Below the pieces are notes generated by a model. It searched no databases and was not told the origin of the DNA. It was given only the letters and a program-made list of their open reading frames with translations. This document shows positions 1 to 13,200 of a DNA stretch of 64,000 nt, one piece after another (the stretch's first letter is position 1; each line of letters starts with the position of its first letter). Both the position numbers and the translations under genes were made by a program. This stretch comes from Gymnogyps californianus. Its lineage: Eukaryota; Chordata; Aves; Accipitriformes; Cathartidae. Location of the stretch: contig NC_059471.1 of NCBI RefSeq assembly GCF_018139145.2, positions 69,003,520 through 69,067,519 on the forward strand. Direction: 5' to 3'.

Positions 1-1168
1 TACTGGATGAATAGACAGCAAACCACAGTTCATTTAGCTTAAGACAGAAATAAACCAAAGTAGAAAAAGGTGGAGAGAAAAAGAAGCCCTGATTGACGAT
101 ACGTTTGGCCTTTGAACTTAAAATCTGCTACAGCTTTAGTTCTCCTCTCTCTCTCTGTATTCTTGTGCTAGGAATAATTGTTACATTAAGAATCCTGGGT
201 TTTGATCTAGTCTACACTCATAAAAATGGTGTAACTGTTTAGTTTTGTTGTGCTAGTCTCTATTTTGCTGTTGTGTTGAATATGTATTTCCTGTGGGTGA
301 TTTGATTCTTTAGGTTTGTTTACACTGCAGTCACAGAAATGCAGCAAATATAATTAGTTAAGACTGGGGCTTGTACTACCTGGGCAATCTGTTGCCAATA
401 CCCAAGCTACCTTATTTTAAATTACGTTAGGCATCAGCATACCTTCATTGACTGTAAGGTACTGTCTAGTGTGTTGTTTAATTATATTTCATAGCTGGGG
501 GCCGGGGGGGGGGCTGGAATCTCTGTATTTGGGATTTTTTTTTTTTTAAAGCTACAATGCTGTGTTATCCAAAGTATAGCATTGAACAAAGGCAATAGAT
601 AGGGGAAGAAGGAAGCAAGTTGCATGCTCATACCTTGGCATATATATTTAAAATATAAATATGATACTAATCCCATTAATATTTCATTGACAAGTGGCTT
701 ACAAATAAAAATACAGTATTTATTTTTCCCAAAAGGTTCCTCCTCGTATTAAAAAATGTTTCTACCATCTTTGCTTGGGATTCTATTTGAGAAAAATACT
801 CTGAAGCTGGTAGTCATTTAAAAACTTGAGGGTAATAGAATGTTGCATATACTTTTGCAGCTTCTAAACATCTCTGAAGTACTCATAACTAAAATTTTTA
901 CAAGTGGACACACAGACTTCTGTATCTGTGTCAACAGTGTTGATATATATTATGCTTTGGTTTTTGTTTTACTAAAAATTAAGTCTTTCTTTGGGTTACA
1001 ACAGGTTTGTGTACATATCGTCTGTAGGTAGCAATATAGGAAGTGCTGAGTTCCAATGCTAGGAAATGCAGAAAGAAGTACTTGTTTCTTGACTCTAATG
1101 CTTTCTCATTTAATATGTTACATGGGAAAATAATAATACTTTTTTCCCCTCGCTCCGGTTTTCTGTAG
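1..1168 (+). other. UXS1: UXS1 intron (upstream part)
   Basis: Intronic sequence before the first visible exon. I found no segment encoding the expected upstream UXS1 peptide. It contains a G-rich run near 497-512 on the + strand followed by a T run, and otherwise AT-rich unique-looking DNA. Confidence 0.7.
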
Positions 1169-1273
1169 TGGACCAGATCTATCATCTAGCGTCTCCTGCT
1201 TCTCCTCCAAATTACATGTATAATCCTATAAAAACATTAAAGACCAACACTATTGGGACATTAAACATGCTGG
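1169..1273 (+). CDS. UXS1: UXS1 coding exon ([12 protein letters not shown])
   Basis: First coding exon in the window. Acceptor ttctgtag ends at 1168 and donor gtaagt starts at 1274. It begins with the last two bases of a Val codon and ends with the first base of a Gly codon. It encodes [18 protein letters not shown] and onward to GTLNML. This is the conserved segment after the fourth Rossmann strand of extended SDRs, where the HLAS residues line the NAD pocket. Confidence 0.97.
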
Positions 1274-4200
1274 GTAAGTGGAAATCTTTTTTCGTACTTG
1301 GTTAGACATAATGTAACCTGGACAGAGTTATTGGGGAGAGGGGAGGATGGAGCAGATGAGTTGTACATTTTTAAAAGTTGTTTCTTTAAGAAAAATAAGG
1401 GGTATTTTTTTCCCTCTTTGAAGATTTTTGTACTTTTCCTTTAAATATGTCTGCAGATGAACTCCTACAACATGCAAGCTCGGCTGTCAAAGCACAAGAA
1501 CTTCATGCCTGTAACTTGGCTATGGAGTGTGCAGTAACTATAGAAGTCATAGGAACAATTAAGAGCATGGGATTTTTATAGGAAAGTGCACTTCTCACTT
1601 TGGTGACCATGGAACATTCCCACGTTTGCCATGAGTGACTGTTCCTTTCCAGCACAGCAAATGTTGAACTAGGTGGAACTGCATTGGCTCTGTAAACCCC
1701 GAACATCAAGAGTCCTGCAGCTTCTTGTGCATGCCTTGGCTAGCAAATTCTGCAAGAATGTTTAATGTCTAGCTTCATGCTAGGTAATTACAAGGCAACA
1801 TTTTCAGCTTTGTGTATTGGTTTTGATTCTGGGAATGGGCCTATGAAAAGAAGGCCTCAAGCCTTCACTACTTTTTCCTCCCATCTTTGATCCATTTGGC
1901 ATATTCTGCAGCTTGAACTGGGTGTCAGTGATCCTAAGAGTTATTATGAGGCAAAAAAACTCCTGGGCATTAGCTCAGCTGAGTTTCTCATTTGAGTGAT
2001 ACGCTAGTGAGTACAATTCAGAGAATTAAGTGATTTAGAAGCTATTGAGGTACCAGACAGTTGTACGGCATAGGTGAGAGATTTCTTTGATTGGCCATAC
2101 AAACTTGAAGGCCAGAAAGTCATTGAAATGGAGTGCAGAATAGTCTTGACTGATGAGTGGGATCATCCAGGCAGTTTAAAGGGGCATAATAAAGGGAAAA
2201 TGATTGATTTTGTCCTATAACATGTTATTCTGTATCAGTTTCTTTATGTAGCTTATCTTTAAGTTTTGGTAATCATAATATAGTGTGTTGTTTTAAGATC
2301 CTGATTTCATAACTGGAATGGTTTATGCTTCCTTGGCCTTTATATAGAGTGTAATATGTTAAGTCCTTGGATCTTGGTTCAGTGTAACTTTTAGTCTCAG
2401 AAGCAAACACATCACATGTGGGTGCTGCTCTGCTGTTTCTCAAGTTTTCTAGCTTGGGAGTGGGAGCTATGGATGTGATTTACGGCTAGATTTGTCTAGT
2501 GAGAGAAATCAAATTCTCTTTAAAATGTAGAACAGGATCACACTAAAGCAGTTAACGTGACTGAAAGATTCTTGCACTTGCTCTAATTATGTTCTTTCCC
2601 TGTTGCCCAAAATTTAGGGTTAGCAAAACGTGTTGGAGCACGGCTGCTGCTGGCCTCTACGTCAGAGGTATATGGAGGTAAGAAGGATAAAACAGTGTTC
2701 AGAGCTCTTGAGATGTGACTATGTAAAAGGGTATTTACAAACCTGTTGTCAGATGATAGAATGATAGATTTTCATCACTGTCTTAGCTTGATTTCTTTAT
2801 CAGATGTACTTCTCACAGTTTAAAATGTGAGCATTAGTACTTGCTTTAAATCTCTAGTCAGAGAGGTGGAAGGAGGCTCGGACTGTTGTCTGTAACTTTC
2901 CTATGTCTTAGTTTATGTCTTTTTTTCCAAAGGGCTTGTGGGGGAATTTTGAGTGTTGAACTCTTAATTAAAATCCAGATGCCATAATGAAAACCTGTGA
3001 AGAAAGATAATTTCAGTAGTAAATCTGCATCTCTTTTCCCAGTCACTTATGAATTGTATTGTTACGATTTAGCAATCACCCTGGTGTGTAGGAGACAAGG
3101 ACATAACCTCCAAGCTAAGAAAATAGTGATTGTGCATGCAGGCTCTTGTGGTGTCTCTTAAAATGTAATATTCAGCAATAGTGCCATATCTCTCCATCTT
3201 CCTTTTACTGTTACTAAGAAGTGAAGTTGTGAGAGAATGACTGATAGAACTGCTAGCTGGATGCAGCGAGAAGCTTTAGTACTTCCCTGGGGTGTGTAAC
3301 AGACCGTGTGCCTGCTAGAGAAACTTCCTCCTGTTGTGAACTCTTGCCTAATTGATAATAACAGTGTTGCAAGATTAACGGCGATATGCAGGCAGAGTCA
3401 TCTGCTCAACATCAGTAGTTGTGAGAGTCTAGGCTTTAAAGAACAAACAAGCAAACAAAAAATACTCATCTGTGTAACAGGATACAAAGCTTTGTGAGGA
3501 AGGACAAAGAACATACATCAAGGAGTACACTTTTGGTGGAATAACTTCAGTCAAGAAGATTCAAAGCAAATACCCAAGCAAGAGATCACTAAGATGACCA
3601 GCCAAGCAAATAAGCAGCTTGAGCATGTGCAGCATTCCTACTGCCTCCCTTGCCTTTGATTGTCCATCGTCAGGCTCCACAGAGAAAAATGGTAGCCCCA
3701 AGGATTCTTCTGTAATTGAGCAAACTCCCTTCTGGAACAGGGGACCAACAGGCAAAAAAGACCCCAAGTTTTGGGGCCTCACTGCTCTGCTGCAATCTGC
3801 CTGCTGAAGTGGAAAACTTGAAACTCCCATTATCAGGCTTTGTTGTGTCAGTAAATCCAATGTAGCAGGGAGAGTCTACTCACATTATACTCTGACAAAA
3901 CAGGCAAAGTAATTTTGCTGGAAAATAAAGTCAGAAAATATCTGTTAGCTGTTTCCACAGGAGTTCTCAAAGCAGTGTTGTATAGAATTTTGAAGTGCTT
4001 CGTAGGGCTGCCTCTGTCAGAAAGGAAACAGAAACTGAAGCAGCCTTCCAGATCACAGCACCTTCTGGGGCCCTTTTAAGAATGCTACAGGCTTTTTATA
4101 ATCATGTAAAACCTCTCTGCATTTACCATTGCTCTGTGGCTCTCATATGGCAGGAATTCATCTGTAATTATGTCTGTGAGCAGCATAAAAACTGGAAGGG

Positions 4201-7200
4201 TTAATCAGAACTGACTGTCAAAGTTGTTTCAAAAATTAGCCGGTAAGACTTGAAAGGTTTGCAGTAACGTGTGCAAACTTCAAACCCAGTAAGAAGGATA
4301 GGGCAGCACAGATAGAAAAGTGGGGAAATGTAGCAAAGTGATTGTATTGTTTCAAGCCTATAGAGCACATGCACACACAGAGATTCCTAGGAGATTTTTG
4401 GTTTGTCGGGGTTTTTTTGTGATCAAGAACTTCTGTACTGGATCAAACGAAAGGACTGTCTAACCTGATTGTCTGTGCCCAGTGATAGCTAGTAAAAATA
4501 CTTAGGATAAAAGAGAAGAAACATAGCAAGTACATTGTGGTACATTGCTCTACTCTTTTTTCTTTAAAAAATGCAGTTCTCCATTTTGTCCATTTTTCTT
4601 TCCTTGTTTCTTATTTTATAAAACTTGAAGATGCTTTACTTTCTTTTTTTCTTTCAGTAAAAAGTGCTGCCTATAATACTTCGTCTGAATTACATTAGAT
4701 AAGAGTCGTATTTGTGCCCTTAAGATAGTCTGTCTTTGCAGAGAAAAGCTGAATTTAACCCTCTGTTTGCACACTCTTTTAGGGGAAAGCAGATGATGGC
4801 TGTTGTTTGCTTGTACTCAGTTATCTTACTAGTCTCACATCTTCCGTAACTGTCATTTTCATGGTTCCAGTGAACACACTTTTAAGGAATGGTGTTGGAA
4901 CTTAGTATGTTTTCAATGCATACTTCAGAGAGAAGCTGTTGAATTGTATAACACCAATGATCTACTGAAAGATTCATTATATATAGTCACCTTTTTGATA
5001 GAAGATCATTTAAGGTTTTTTTTTTTTTCCCCCCATAGATCCTGAAGTTCACCCTCAAAATGAGGATTACTGGGGCCATGTGAATCCAATAGGTCCAAGA
5101 GCCTGCTATGATGAAGGAAAGCGGGTTGCAGAGACCATGTGCTATGCATACATGAAGCAGGTATTAAACTTGTATCAGATTCAATGGATTTTCTGTATTT
5201 AATGAAGGCCAAATGGGTGGCAAAACTGGAATATGTATATTTTGGGGTAGGAGGGCAAAAGAGAATGTCTTGAGTAGGAGCGCTCATACTGTAGCTGCAA
5301 AATCTGTTTTCTTTAATGCAAAAGTTTTATTGGTCCCATCTGTTGTGTTTTTTCAGATGAGCAGTGTTCTTCAAGAAAATGTGCTTTAATCTTCTTAATA
5401 GACATAATATGTCTTCCAGTATCGTAAATTGTTTTTAGACAGATTAAACTGAGGTGACCTTACTGATTTGAGGGCTAGATAAGAGTTGGTTTAGGTTGGT
5501 CCTGTGCTGCGAAGTGCTTTGCTGAATAGGGCCATTACTGATAAATGTGGAATGTTTGATGAGCATAACTGAAATGTGAATAAACAGGTAAAAATGAGGA
5601 AGTTCTATAATGAGTAACTATATAGGAGCAATGTATTTTAAATCACTTTAGAAATGTCTTAAAACTATATAGGTATAAATACAGACCTTAACGGAACATA
5701 TGAATACTTAGCTATGTAATGCACTTTTTCAGACAAATACAGTAACATGAGGATAAAAATGCAATTTAAAACATGTTTGTGAAATGATATGTGCCAGTTT
5801 CCCTGGGTTTCATAATCAACAAGTAGAAACTCATCATTAACTAACCCAGCATCAACTCTTTACCTGTATGTGAGTCTTATTTAATTGCTGTTCAGCTAGT
5901 CTCAGGGAGACTATTCAATTAGAAAATGTGGCACACTAAAGAAAATCATATCACTGTTTCTTGGTGTTTGCAGCCTTAATATACAAAAGTATAAATCAAA
6001 TGTAGTATATTCTGTAAAATTTTAAACCTTTAAATGATAAAATACTAAGTGCTCTTAAAACCTTGACAACAGAGTTAAACTTAAGCGGTAAGACTTTGGG
6101 GATGGTATTTTAGTACCATACATACAAAATTGTAGTAATTTTCTCTTATCTCTTCTGCCAGAGAGAGAAGGCAGAGGTTCATGTCTCCTTTGTTCTCTTT
6201 TAAATCATTTAAGGTCCAACATGGTGGTACTGCTCTTGTTCAGGATGATGTCTTCTGTACTTCACTGTAGCAAAATATTCCTCGTGGGTCTGGAAATCCA
6301 TTCGCAGTTGAATATTGTAGTTCTTATAAGAAATTCTTGTGCTGTAGGGTATTGAATTTTTTGCAAGTTTGTGGTACACACTGCAGTATTCTTTTAGAAG
6401 GGCAAGACTGTAGGTCATTTTGAAAGTCATGGGCTGTATCTTAAAGCCACAGGGTGAGTCATGATACTATCCCATAAATTTTATGCAGGATTTACAAAGG
6501 ATAGTAAAGGTTTGTAAGGTGGAACTGCAGTGCACACATACATTAAGTGAAAACTCATGATGGAAATGAGCTCTCTGTCCTAGGGACAGCTCTATGAGAT
6601 ATTTCTTGTACTTTATTATGGGTTAGTGAAGTCTGCCCAAGCTTGTCCCGCATTCAGGTATATTCTGAAACACTGTTGAGCTGGGTTTTTTCAGAGGTTA
6701 GATGATACGCTGTTATTAGTGGAGGAAACATTATCTTTTGCTAGTGGAAAGGTCTGACTTCTACTATGAAAATAAGTATTGTGCTTTTAGGAGGGTTTTC
6801 AGATAGGAGTAACCTAGCCCAAAACAATTGGATTTACAGGATTTCAGGCTAAAATATTTCCAGAATCTTCTCAGCTTCAATAAAAAGAAGAAACAAGCAA
6901 ACTTATTTCTGCATTTTTTTGTCATTTCTTCCAAAGATTTCTGTCATCATGCACATTGTTAGGTACCTTAAATACCTAATTGTGTTTCCAAAAAATATAA
7001 AATAAAAATTAACTTCTACATTATACTTCCAGACAGGCTGTTTGAATCAGAACAGTTCTTGAATGTAGTCAAAGACGACTCTTTATTCACATTTGTCAGA
7101 GTTCCTCAGCCTGTCCAGACCAAGACCCTTTTGGTGCACTCTTTTCTGCTAGCAACATTGTTTTGTTCACTTATTTTGACCCTATGAATTAAGCGTTTCT

Positions 7201-10200
7201 TGACTTTATCTCCTTTTTACAGCTGCTGTCTTTAAACAAGCCCAGCAGTACTTCCTTATCAAAGAGTCCAAGGGCAGTAGTAGCATTCAGTAATATATAA
7301 GCATCTGCTTGAAAGGAGAGGTGGGGAGTGAAGTATTTGCTGGAGAAATGCAGGGCTCACAAATTCAAAGCACGTACACAAGTCCATCTCATCCCATGTG
7401 AGGCACCTGAGTGTGTGGTTTGAGAGGATATTTGCTGTAGGCTTCTGGGAGCAGCTCTCCCTCCATAAATTCATGTGGAAGTGTAGGTCAGCCATGCTCC
7501 TTAGTGTGAGTGGAAGTACCTGCTTCTGGAACTTTTCTCAAGCCACAGGAAGCTTTAGTTCCTTGCCCTGTTCATCTGGGAACTAAGTTGCATCCTCTGA
7601 TTCAGACTTCTTTGGAATTCCCTTCTCTTCATCTCTTTTTCAGTGCTTGCTAGCACTCCCTGCTGGAAAGCCTTTTTCAGTTCACTCAATTGCCTTAAGA
7701 AGATGCAAGGCATAGTTTTGAAACTCTCTTATAATAGCAGCTTGTCGATCTGTTTGCTTTCTCCATTCTGTACTCTTATCTTTGTTACTATTCTGCCCAT
7801 CCTTCCCTGTCCTTCTGAAGTGCTTTTTTGCATAAACTTCGTATACAGGTGTGTGACTTGCTATAGAAGTGATATGATTGCACAGCTAGTAATTTTTCTC
7901 CTCCACAGACCTTCTGTTTTACTAGATAAGGTAATACCACCATCTTCCAAAATGGACAGCATTTTCCAAATGCAAGTAAGGTCTTCCTGGACATATATAG
8001 GTGGAGAAAACATACAGGTGCGGGGGGGATAAAGAGGTGGGAGGGGAGTTTCAGCACATAGTACTGCAATGTGAATTTTGTGCTTTGTTCAGGAGTTGCC
8101 ATTCAGTACGCATTTGACTTTTTAAAAAATTGCAGTTGGAATTATGAAGCTACCTAGAAATCCAAATATTCATGTACGCTCCAACTCTGGCTTAATTTAA
8201 ATACTAGTCAGAATCTGACACTACCTTCATGGCAGGGATCTGGTATGTTTGCATAGGCATGTCATAAATACAAATACACAGCATTTTAAATGCTTAGCAT
8301 ATTAAGGGTGTTTTGTGAACTAGATTTAATTTCTCTTCTTACACCATTTCTGTAAGGAAATTCTCCAGAGCTGAAGCAACACTTCAGGTCACCATGGAAT
8401 GTTGCAGGGAAATTTTTCATCTCCGTCCACTTTCTTCATCCTTTTTTTTCATATCAACTGTGTGACTCTGCAAGCTTCAGTGGTAGCAAATGGGCTTAGT
8501 TATACATGACGTGATGTGATAGTTTTCAAATTGCCTTAGAATAGCTTAGATCTTCTAGTTAAGAATTCCACTGGATGCATTTCTAAGCATATAGGAGTGA
8601 ACTGAGTTATCATAATCGAATACTAAGTATAACCTTCGGACCAGTGTTATGCTCTGCATTATAGAATATTCTATAATCAGGACTGTGAAGACTCAAGGTG
8701 CCAAAAAATCTTAATAGGTAACAGAAGAAAGGAAAGACATGTTAGAGGTGAACTTTATTATATTAATGTGAGAGAATAACACATGCAAACTGATGTTGAA
8801 ATTTGTTAAATATAGAAGTGCATTGCAATTGCAACACAAGGGTGATTTTCTGTTTTATATTGAGTTGTACTTTCCCCCTAATCTTTAATTCACAAATTGA
8901 GTTGGTTTCAGTAATCATAAAAAGCCTTCATGTAAAATGTAGGGGTAATGAAAACCGTTGATTGAATTGCAACTGAAAAGGCATTGAATAGTGAATAACC
9001 AGGTAGTTATTGAGTAATTAGATAGAAAACAAATAGCTATGTTGAATTAAAGCAGTTTGCTTTAATGTCTTTTGGGAGTTTATCCTGTATTCTCTAATTT
9101 TTTCTTGTTGTTTTCTTTCCTTGATATTCAATATAGGTTATTTTTAAGCATGCAGCATTCTTTTTTGGTGTTGTCACATGAAGTTTGCTAGCAGTTTGCT
9201 TAAGAAAAAGATGCAGAATTGATGTTTTTTATGGAAGAATGGAATTGAATTGTTTGTGGTTCTGACAGCACAGGGGGAGAAGAGGAAGCATGGCATTTCC
9301 TCAGGGCGGTAGTCAAAAGCCCAGACGACAGTCATTTAATGACACAGATGGGGGTTACTGTTGGACGTATACCAGGCCAAAGATAAATCGTAGTGATAAG
9401 AGCTATCATGGATCCCTTTAGCTTTTTAGAAGCCATGCAGAGGAGTTTCACATCCAGGAGTATTAGTGAGGCGAAGGTTGGAGAGGGGAGTCTGTAAGGT
9501 GCTACAGGCAGTCAGCCACCTTGGGCACTACCTGTAAGGTAGGGTTGAGATGCTACAGCCCCTCTCACTGCTGACTGAAGGGGGCGTTGACACCCCTGAA
9601 GGGCAGGTGTCAGCACCGCAACTAGTCCCATCTGAGTTATTATACACCAAGTCAGTGAAATTCAGAAAGAAAAGAAAAAAATTGTCCACAATGCCTTTCC
9701 TCTGCGAAGTCTGAGAGGTTACACACTCACAGTTATATTAACATTCTCAATAAATGTGGCAGTTCCATTGAAAATTTCAAGTACTGTTTGTTGTTAGTCA
9801 CTTTTATCTTCGTGATTAACTGGCTCCACTTCGAAAAAGGAAACAGTGCTGCTTTCAACCATTGTAACTGCATGGTTCTCAAATAGGGTTTTATACTTTG
9901 GAAAAAAGAAACCACAGATAAAAATCGTGTCCCATAGTTCAATAAAGTTAAGTCCTGCAAACTGTAATCATTTAGAGATTAAATAATGCTAAGCTTTTGA
10001 AACTGATTTGTCCCAGTTATCCTCGTACAGTCCTTCTGGTAGTCCTGCCATTTTTGAAAACCTGCTGGTATGTATTCTCTGCGCTATTGGATTAATGGAT
10101 CTGCACCTTTTCTAATGAGTTGTTAGAGCTGTCTGTAATAATTTTTTTTGCTGTGTGGGAGCTCTGCACGTGAACCAAAACATTGTGTTTGGTCCTGTAC

Positions 10201-13200
10201 AAATGCAGAAGTGGCATATAGTTTTCCAAAGCGATCTGTTTCTAACATTCAGTTGGAGGAAGTGAGGTGAAAGGGGAGGAGAACACTGCAGTAACTGAGG
10301 CAGTATTATAAAAATGTAACCTGTTGTTTCACTGGGTCATTACTAATAGGATTGCCTCTGTTAAGTGGAGAGTTTCATTATTTAAGTCTGTTTCTAAATT
10401 GTATTGTTTTATCTGAGTTGTCAGCACTTCCTGATACAAACATAGCGTGGATATAATAGGAGGTTTTTTTCTGTCAGTGGAGCAACACTTTTTCCAAATT
10501 ATATGAAAATAAAGCAGGAAAAAACTGTTAGGTCTTCTGGCCCATATTCAGACACAATGGTTTTGCTAATGCTCTAGTATCTTTACTGTTTCTACATGCT
10601 CTGTGCTGTTCACAATTGCAAAATAACCTTGTACCATAGACAAGGTTAGAAGACTGTATTGCAACGATTATCAAAGCCGTGGACTAAACAAATACAGGCA
10701 GTTTCCCAAGAAAAGTCTGAATACTTTCCATAGTCTCTGTGCTCTAGTGTGGTTTTTTTCTTGCGTTGCTGTGCTGTAAGAAAGCCCATCTTCTGATTTC
10801 CCTCAGGTAATTTGAGAACTTAGTTCTTTGGTTTTGATATTGCTGCACTGTTGTGCAAATTGAATTTTGAAGTCATGAAGACTTTAAACTTTTTTTGGAG
10901 GTTGATTCACTTCAGTAAGTTCAGTCAGTGTTTGAATAAGAATATATCCATAGCAGCATTCGTCTTTTGATGCAAAGTGTGTGTTGTTTCTAATGTTCTT
11001 TTCAATTTGGTACACCTCTTATTTTTGGCTATAAGATGCGTCCTCTTCATAGAGCCACCATTGCTCTAAAAGCATTGGTAAGGCATTTTCTTTCACCTGC
11101 AACTGTCATTGTTACACTAATTCATGACTATAACTCTGCAGAGTTCTCCATTATGCAGATGACTAAAATTGTTTGGAGTATATATTGTTGTTTGTTTGCA
11201 TGTATTCCCTTACTGGAAACTTACTGGAAGCTGTGATACAGCTCTCACTTACTGGGTATTATTGCACTGGTTATGTTATCTGCCGCCTCATGTTCAGAAG
11301 CCATGTTGTGCAGTAAAATACTGAAGTTAAAAGACCTGTCTGAAGGGAATATCCTAGTAATTCAGGCATAGATGCACTTAAGTGGGTACACATCCCTTCC
11401 CAATGGCAATGTCTCCTGTCAAAGTGTTGGTGGAACAGGCCTGTGGCTGTTTGCATTGGCCGTGTACAGTACGTACAAGAGGTATACAAGCTGAGGCAAG
11501 TGCTAGAAATAGGACATACTTTTAGCAGGGAGATATAAATAATGGTACAAAGAGACCTTGAAGAGAAGTTGTAGCTTCTCTAGTCTGGGAGGTGTTGAAC
11601 TGTAAGCATGGTAATATTTCAACCATAAGATAAGAGTACTGGAGGTGTGCCTTGGTTGTGTTCAGGGACCTGCATTATGCCGAAAGTAGAGTAAGATGAC
11701 TGTGATTGTCCTTCCTAGCTTGTTTAGGAGCTTTACTGTTTATGAAATTCAGATCTCAGTGTCACTATTTTTGCATAACAGTTTTAAAAAGCTGTTAGTA
11801 ACCAGGAATTAATCTCATTTTGCTTACACAATAGGCAGTACATATATATAAAATACCTTGGACCAAGCCTCAGTGTAGAGTATTGTAGCTTAAATGCGTC
11901 ACAGATGGATCCTGGTGAACACTGTGCTAGTAATTCTGCTGTGATTACAATTCAGGGTTTGGGGAACAATTTTGAGAGTTAGTTAATGATCTCTGAAACA
12001 CACGGGAACAAATATGAATCAGTTAGTGACTAATAAAGCAAGGGATGCAGGCAACAATCTTAGTAATTTTAGCTGAAACATTGATAAAGACTTGTATCAG
12101 GTCACAGTGATATCCATGCAACTATCTGGGCTTTGCCTGATAGATTTTTTGAATCCAGTTTTCTGCTGGAGAACAGACAATTGCAGCTTTCCCTTTCTTG
12201 TTTTTGTATGCAGGGAGGTCTAATTCATGCTCGCTGTTCAGATAGATCCACAGACTTTACAAAGAAGGAAGCACTGTTAATTAGTGAGAGAAGCTTGCCT
12301 GATATCCTTATGAATTACAGCCACAGCATATGTTCAAGCTGTTTCAGTTAAAAGAACCTCTTCATGTTTGAGTTGTATTGCGTATTGATCTATTTTCTAA
12401 GACAGTCAACACAAGGAGATATCTTTTCTTAAAAGGCTTATAAAATTAAAGTATGTCTTTTTAAATTAAGATGTTGTCATAGCATCCTTGATACCTTGAT
12501 ACTTTCTGGAGCAGGGACCTCTAGAACTAAGTGGCAAAGACTCATGCTGAAGACCATGGACAAGTTTGTTTTGCAGGGGAAACTGGATAACTAATGCTAC
12601 TTTTTGACTGACAGCTATAGAATAGTCTGAGTATTTATTCAGAGGAGGTATCTCTGTAAGCCATAACAATCTTTCTTGCATCTTTTCTGTCTTCCCTCTC
12701 CATCTGTACAGACATGGTCTCTGTGAACGTGTCTATACTGGTAAATAATAGAGTGAGCTGAAGTGTTTTGATAGCCCACAATGCTGCATTTTATTAGCTT
12801 GCTTCCGGGCTCTTTTTTGGATTGCTCAGGGAACTTTCTCTCCGATTAATCTGCTATAGGAAGGCATAGTCTTAAACCATGAGGACAGAAGCCAGTTGAT
12901 CACATTTGATCTCAGCGTCAGGGATTAGTCTCAAGCTCTCTTTTGTTTAGCAGTATAAATGTGGGCCAAAAAAATGTTTCTCCTTTCTCTAGGATATAAT
13001 AGAACATTGTACATGACTTACTGCCACAAATCTGGGGAAGTAATTGGCTTTGTTAGTGGGAATATGGTGGAGGTAGTTAGTCATAATTAACATGTTGTTG
13101 TTGATATTCAGAGTAACAGGACACAGGTAAGAGTGTACCATAAGTATTCATAGGCAGTTAATACAAAAAGGAGTAGAGTTACTCAACATGCAAAAAGGAT

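Noticed and set aside
1..1168. Possible upstream UXS1 exon
   Set aside because: I looked for the expected preceding peptide in all + frames and saw none; the exon is taken to lie before the window.
7643..8032. 129-codon open frame in the large UXS1 intron
   Set aside because: A hydrophobic, Cys-rich chance product overlapped by a 104-codon frame on the other strand.
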